The notes under the pieces are model-generated. The model ran no database searches and was not told the origin of the DNA. It saw only the letters and a program-made list of their open reading frames with translations. A stretch of 64,000 nt of DNA from Alloalcanivorax venustensis ISO4 (GTDB lineage: Bacteria; Pseudomonadota; Gammaproteobacteria; Pseudomonadales; Alcanivoracaceae): contig NZ_ARXR01000007.1 in the NCBI RefSeq assembly GCF_015356855.1, positions 105,331 to 169,330 on the forward strand, read 5' to 3'. Positions 60,585 through 64,000 of the stretch are shown piece after piece (within the stretch, counting starts at the first letter, position 1; every line of letters begins with the position of its first letter). A program made the translations under genes and the position numbers.

Positions 60585-61813
60585 TTTTCCAGGAACTCCT
60601 TTTTGTATTCCTTGATGCGTTTAATGCGTTTGTCGTCCAGGGCGCGGCCCAGGGCCGGACCGGTGAGGCCCGCTTCCCGCAGGCCGGCCACGTCCACGTC
60701 GCGCACCGCTTCACTGAGGCCCAGCAAAAACGCGCCCTGAACGTAGGGCGTTTTGTAGTCCGCCGAGCACACCCGGGCGTCCGCCTCGCAGGCGTCGACC
60801 AGAAACTTCAGCCGCCGGGGGCGGCGCAGCACGTCCAGGTTGTGCAGCAGCTCCCAGACCTCCGGCGGGCGCAATTTCAGCACCCGCTGCACCCGCGATT
60901 GCCAGCGCGCCATGGTCATGGCGGCGTCGGTCATTTCCTTGGGCACGCGCAGCCGCTGGGACATGGTCTTGGCCACGTGCATGCCGCGTCGTTCATGGCC
61001 GCGGTGTTCCGGCCAGCCGTCCGGCGGCGTTTCCGCTTTTCCGAAATCGTGGCAGAGCAGGGCGTAGCGGGACGTCAACGGCAGCTTCAGACGCGCCGCC
61101 TGGGCCAGACAGCGCCACTGATGGCTGAGCACATCCAGGGCCGGCTGGTGGTCCGGCGATTGCGGAATGCCGTCCAGGTTGGCCACCTCGGGAAACAGTT
61201 CGGCGAGCGCGCCGCATTCGTGCAGCACCTGAAAAAAGACCTGAGGGGAGCGTTCCATCAGGGCGCGGCTGGTCTCTTTCCAGACCCGCTCGGCGGCCAG
61301 GTGCGTCATCTCGCCGCTCATCACGATGTCGCCCATCAGTTCCAGGGTGGTGTCCGCCACCCGGAAACCCATCCAGTGGTAGCGGGCGGCGAAGCGCGCC
61401 ACGCGCAGCACGCGCAGCGGATCCTCGGCGAAGGCCGGCGACACATGGCGCAGAATACGCGCCTTTAAATCCCGCTTGCCGTTAAAAGGATCGATGATCT
61501 CGCCGCCCGGGGTTCTGGCCATGGCGTTGATGGTGAGGTCGCGCCGGATCAGATCGTCTTCCAGCGTTACATCGGTGTCGGTATGGAACACAAAGCCGCC
61601 GTAACCGTGGCCGCTTTTGCGCTCGGTGCGGGCGAGGGCATACTCCTCGCGGGTGTCCGGGTGCAAAAACACGGGGAAATCGTTGCCCACCGGTTTGAAA
61701 CCCTGGTCCACCAGTTGTTGCGGCGTGGCGCCGACCACTACCCAGTCTCTTTCCTTGACCGGCAGCCCGAGCAGTTGATCGCGCACGGCACCGCCTACCA
61801 GATAAATGTCCAT
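60563..61813 (-). CDS. cca: CCA-adding tRNA nucleotidyltransferase
   Basis: The 416-residue class II enzyme has VGGAVRDQLLG at the start, the catalytic ERDWVVVGAT pair, the RRDLTINAMA motif and the HD phosphohydrolase domain LLCHDFGKAETP (residues about 260-270). It adds or repairs the 3' CCA of tRNAs. The start MDIYLVGG is standard. The SDR gene is coupled to its end. Confidence 0.97.
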   Translation of the reverse strand: MDIYLVGGAVRDQLLGLPVKERDWVVVGATPQQLVDQGFKPVGNDFPVFLHPDTREEYALARTERKSGHGYGGFVFHTDTDVTLEDDLIRRDLTINAMARTPGGEIIDPFNGKRDLKARILRHVSPAFAEDPLRVLRVARFAARYHWMGFRVADTTLELMGDIVMSGEMTHLAAERVWKETSRALMERSPQVFFQVLHECGALAELFPEVANLDGIPQSPDHQPALDVLSHQWRCLAQAARLKLPLTSRYALLCHDFGKAETPPDGWPEHRGHERRGMHVAKTMSQRLRVPKEMTDAAMTMARWQSRVQRVLKLRPPEVWELLHNLDVLRRPRRLKFLVDACEADARVCSADYKTPYVQGAFLLGLSEAVRDVDVAGLREAGLTGPALGRALDDKRIKRIKEYKKEFLEKWQPPSL

Positions 61814-61855
61814 GTTGTTGTTACCAACCCTTTAACGCAGAATGATTACATCGAG

Positions 61856-61886
61856 GCCGCGGCGCTGTTAAGCCTGCGGCTTTTTT
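61856..61886 (+). terminator. Candidate intrinsic terminator in the leader of the EamA gene
   Basis: GCCGC (61856-61860) can pair with GCGGC (61876-61880), followed by TTTTTTG. No plus-strand gene ends nearby, so if real it would act in the leader of the next gene or stop antisense transcripts of cca. Confidence 0.35.
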
Positions 61887-61982
61887 GTTTTTGGAACCTT
61901 GATCCAGGTCGGTGGGCTCCTTAGTGAACGCATTTTCACTGTCGCGTCCCCGAGGTACAAGTTTTACGAACGGATAAACACC

Positions 61983-62918
61983 ATGAATACCCTGGTCGCC
62001 TATTTGATCGTGATCGCCGTATGGGCGACCACGCCTCTGGGCATCAAATGGAGTGGCGAGGCGCTGCCGGCGTTCGCCGCCGCCGGTTCGCGGATGGCCA
62101 TCGCCGCCGTGCTGGGATTGCTGTGGCTGGCGGCGCGGCGTCAGGGGCTGCCCCTGCATCGCCGCGCGCTGTCCAGCTACGCGGCGGCGCTGCCGGGGAT
62201 TTTCGGCGCCATGGGCTGCAGCTACATGGCGGCGCGGGACCTGCCGTCGGGCCTGATCTCGGTGGTGTTCGGGCTGGCGCCGTTGATCTCCGGGGTGATG
62301 ATGCAGTGGCTGCCCGGCGGCACCCGGCTCAACGGTTGGCACTGGCTGGCCTGCCTGCTGGGGCTGGCCGGCCTGGCGCTGGTATTCGGCGACAGCTTCG
62401 CGCTGCTGTTCCAGGACGGCGCCGCGCTGGTCGGCGACGAGGCGCGGCGCGGGCGCGGGCTGCTGTGGATTCTCAGCGCGGTGACCCTGTTCGCCGCCTC
62501 CGGCATCGTGGTGCAGCGGGTCGGCGCCGGGCTGGCGCCGATGCAGCAGACCGTGGGCGGTTTGCTGTTTTCCCTGCCGCTGTACGCCCTGGCCATGTGG
62601 CTGAGCGGCCAGGGGTTCGACTACAGCGGCGACCAGCGCGGCCTGGGCGCGATCGTCTATCTGGCGGTGTTCGGTTCCCTGCTGGGCTTCTATTGCTACT
62701 TCCAGGTGCTGGCGCGGCTGCCCGCCGCCACGGTGGCGCTGGTCACCCTGATCACGCCGGTGCTGGCGCTGATGCTGGGCGCCGCCCTCAACGATGAACT
62801 GCTGGGCGCACGGGTGCTGGCCGGCGCCGCCGTGATCGTGGCGGCCCTGGGTCTGTACCTGCTCGGCGACCGGCGGGTGCGGCGCGGTGTCGTTTCCACC
62901 GCCGCCGGCGACGGATAA
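61983..62918 (+). CDS. EamA-family drug/metabolite transporter
   Basis: The 311-residue protein has ten predicted membrane helices in two EamA halves (residues 1-135 and 155-295). It begins MNTLVAYLIVIAVWATTPLGIKW, typical of the DMT superfamily, and has a matching second half with LGFYCYFQVLARLPAATVALVTLITP. It acts in the inner membrane; the substrate is unknown (amino acids or metabolites are common). The ATG at 61983 is taken as the family start; the frame opens at 61899. It is divergent from cca. Confidence 0.88.
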   Translation: MNTLVAYLIVIAVWATTPLGIKWSGEALPAFAAAGSRMAIAAVLGLLWLAARRQGLPLHRRALSSYAAALPGIFGAMGCSYMAARDLPSGLISVVFGLAPLISGVMMQWLPGGTRLNGWHWLACLLGLAGLALVFGDSFALLFQDGAALVGDEARRGRGLLWILSAVTLFAASGIVVQRVGAGLAPMQQTVGGLLFSLPLYALAMWLSGQGFDYSGDQRGLGAIVYLAVFGSLLGFYCYFQVLARLPAATVALVTLITPVLALMLGAALNDELLGARVLAGAAVIVAALGLYLLGDRRVRRGVVSTAAGDG

Positions 62919-62980
62919 GATCATTGCGCCCACGGCGGCCTCTGAGTAGGGTCACTGGGTCACGACGGGAGAGTGAATCA

Positions 62981-63961
62981 ATGAAAACACGTCTTACAGA
63001 ATTGCTAGGTACCCGCTACCCGATCATCCAGGGCGGCATGCAGAATGTCGGCTACGCGGAACTGGCGGCGGCGGTGTCCAACGCCGGCGCGCTGGGCATC
63101 ATCACCGGGCTGACCCAGCCCACGCCGGAGGATCTCGCCAAGGAGATCGCCCGCTGCAAGGAAATGACCGACCAGCCGTTCGGCGTCAACCTGACGCTGC
63201 TGCCCACCATCAAGCCGGTGCCGTACGAAGAGTACGCCCAGGTGATCGTCGACGCCGGCGTCAAGATCGTGGAAACCGCCGGGCGCAGCCCGGAACCCTT
63301 CATGCCGCTGTTCAACGAGCACGGCATCAAGGTGATCCACAAGTGCACCTCGGTGCGCCACTCCCTGAAGGCCCAGAGCCTGGGCTGCGCGGCGGTGTCC
63401 GTGGACGGCTTCGAGTGCGCCGGCCACCCCGGCGAGGACGACGTCACCAACCTGGTGCTGCTGCCGGCCGCCGCCAAGGTGCTGGACATTCCCATGGTCG
63501 CCTCCGGCGGCATCGGCACCGGCGCGCAGATGGCCGCCTGCCTGGCCCTGGGTGCCGACGGCATCAACATGGGCACGCGCTTCATGGCCACCAAGGAAGC
63601 GCCCATCCACGAGAACATCAAGCGCGCCATCGTCGAAGGCAGCGAGCGCGACACCGCGCTGGTCTACCGGCCGCTGCGCAACACCGCCCGGGTCTACAAG
63701 AACAAGGTCGCCGAGCGGGTCAACGAGATCGAGCGCGAGCAGGGCAAGGACATGAAGTTCGAGCTGATCAGCGACATGGTCGCCGGCGCCAAGGGCAAGG
63801 TGGCCCTCACCGAGGGCGACGTGGACTACGGCATCTGGACCAGCGGCATGGTGCAGGGGCTGATCGACGCCATCCCGTCCTGCGAGGACCTGGTGCAGGA
63901 AATCATCCGCGAGTGCGAGAGCACCATCCGCGACCGGCTGTCGGTGTTCGCCGCCTCCTGA
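62981..63961 (+). CDS. Nitronate monooxygenase (2-nitropropane dioxygenase family)
   Basis: The 326-residue TIM-barrel flavoprotein has PIIQGGMQNVGYAELAAAVSNAG at the start, an FMN-binding VASGGIGTG (about 190) and ALGADGINMGTRF (about 210), as in class II nitronate monooxygenases. It oxidises alkyl nitronates such as propionate-3-nitronate, a detoxification. A GGGAGAG lies upstream of ATG 62981. It follows the EamA gene by 62 bases and may be co-transcribed. Fatty-acid enoyl reductase FabK-like proteins are the alternative, since they share the fold. Confidence 0.9.
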   Translation: MKTRLTELLGTRYPIIQGGMQNVGYAELAAAVSNAGALGIITGLTQPTPEDLAKEIARCKEMTDQPFGVNLTLLPTIKPVPYEEYAQVIVDAGVKIVETAGRSPEPFMPLFNEHGIKVIHKCTSVRHSLKAQSLGCAAVSVDGFECAGHPGEDDVTNLVLLPAAAKVLDIPMVASGGIGTGAQMAACLALGADGINMGTRFMATKEAPIHENIKRAIVEGSERDTALVYRPLRNTARVYKNKVAERVNEIEREQGKDMKFELISDMVAGAKGKVALTEGDVDYGIWTSGMVQGLIDAIPSCEDLVQEIIRECESTIRDRLSVFAAS

Positions 63962-64000
63962 ATGCAAGATGGTCCCTCCAGCGGGGGCGCGGGTCTGTGT

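Overview
The window looks like a chromosomal segment of a high-GC gammaproteobacterium of the Alcanivorax/Pseudomonas-Oceanospirillales type. I infer this from the core gene order rpsU-yqeY-dnaG-rpoD next to tsaD, plsY, folB, folK, a pteridine-reductase-like SDR and cca, and from a Pseudomonas-style REP element beside rpoD. Genus cannot be fixed from the sequence alone.

Layout. Positions 1-7584 are left chromosomal flank: the start of cysJ (cut by the window edge), a divergent LysR gene, a degenerate HD-GYP/PilZ pair, a tandem glycine riboswitch in front of a UPF0126/TRIC-type glycine transporter, a YecR-like lipoprotein, and a small A/T-rich cluster in which a WYL regulator faces three small genes across two matching palindromes. 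Positions 7585-52151 are a genomic island of about 44.5 kb inserted in the 3' end of a tRNA-Ile2(CAU) gene. It is bounded by perfect 25-bp direct repeats and has a P4-type tyrosine integrase at its right end. Positions 52128-63961 are core chromosome: the tRNA, the macromolecular-synthesis operon, tsaD, plsY, folate genes, cca, an EamA exporter and a nitronate monooxygenase.

Inside the island the order is: a 492-residue orphan gene at the left edge; a satellite-like module (AlpA, DUF3987 protein, inovirus Gp2/YfjJ-like protein, second AlpA); a GC-rich stretch with a metallophosphoesterase, a lipoprotein, a DUF726 hydrolase and a lipoprotein with eight PKD-type repeats; an Xre/WYL/HTH regulatory cassette; an AP2-like protein; a two-gene unknown operon; a complete type 1 BREX system (BrxR, accessory lipoprotein, BrxA, BrxB, BrxC, PglX, PglZ, BrxL) with two extra genes inserted between pglX and pglZ (a class III nucleotidyl-cyclase-like protein and a DUF2130 nuclease-like coiled-coil protein); a RadC/zinc-ribbon/HEFRH-protease/PD-(D/E)XK cassette; a Shedu nuclease with a possible partner; a small membrane protein; a RES-Xre toxin-antitoxin pair; and the integrase.

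How the parts fit. The island is a mobile defence island: BREX and Shedu are known anti-phage systems, RES-Xre probably helps keep it in place, and AlpA, DUF3987 and Gp2 fit excision or replication as a satellite. The least explained points are the cyclase-like gene translationally coupled to pglX; a 17-bp operator motif (GCGACA-N5-TGTCGC) shared by the WYL cassette at 20.5 kb and the protease/nuclease cassette at 44.5 kb; and a pair of paralogous unknown proteins at 20 kb and 43 kb on either side of BREX.
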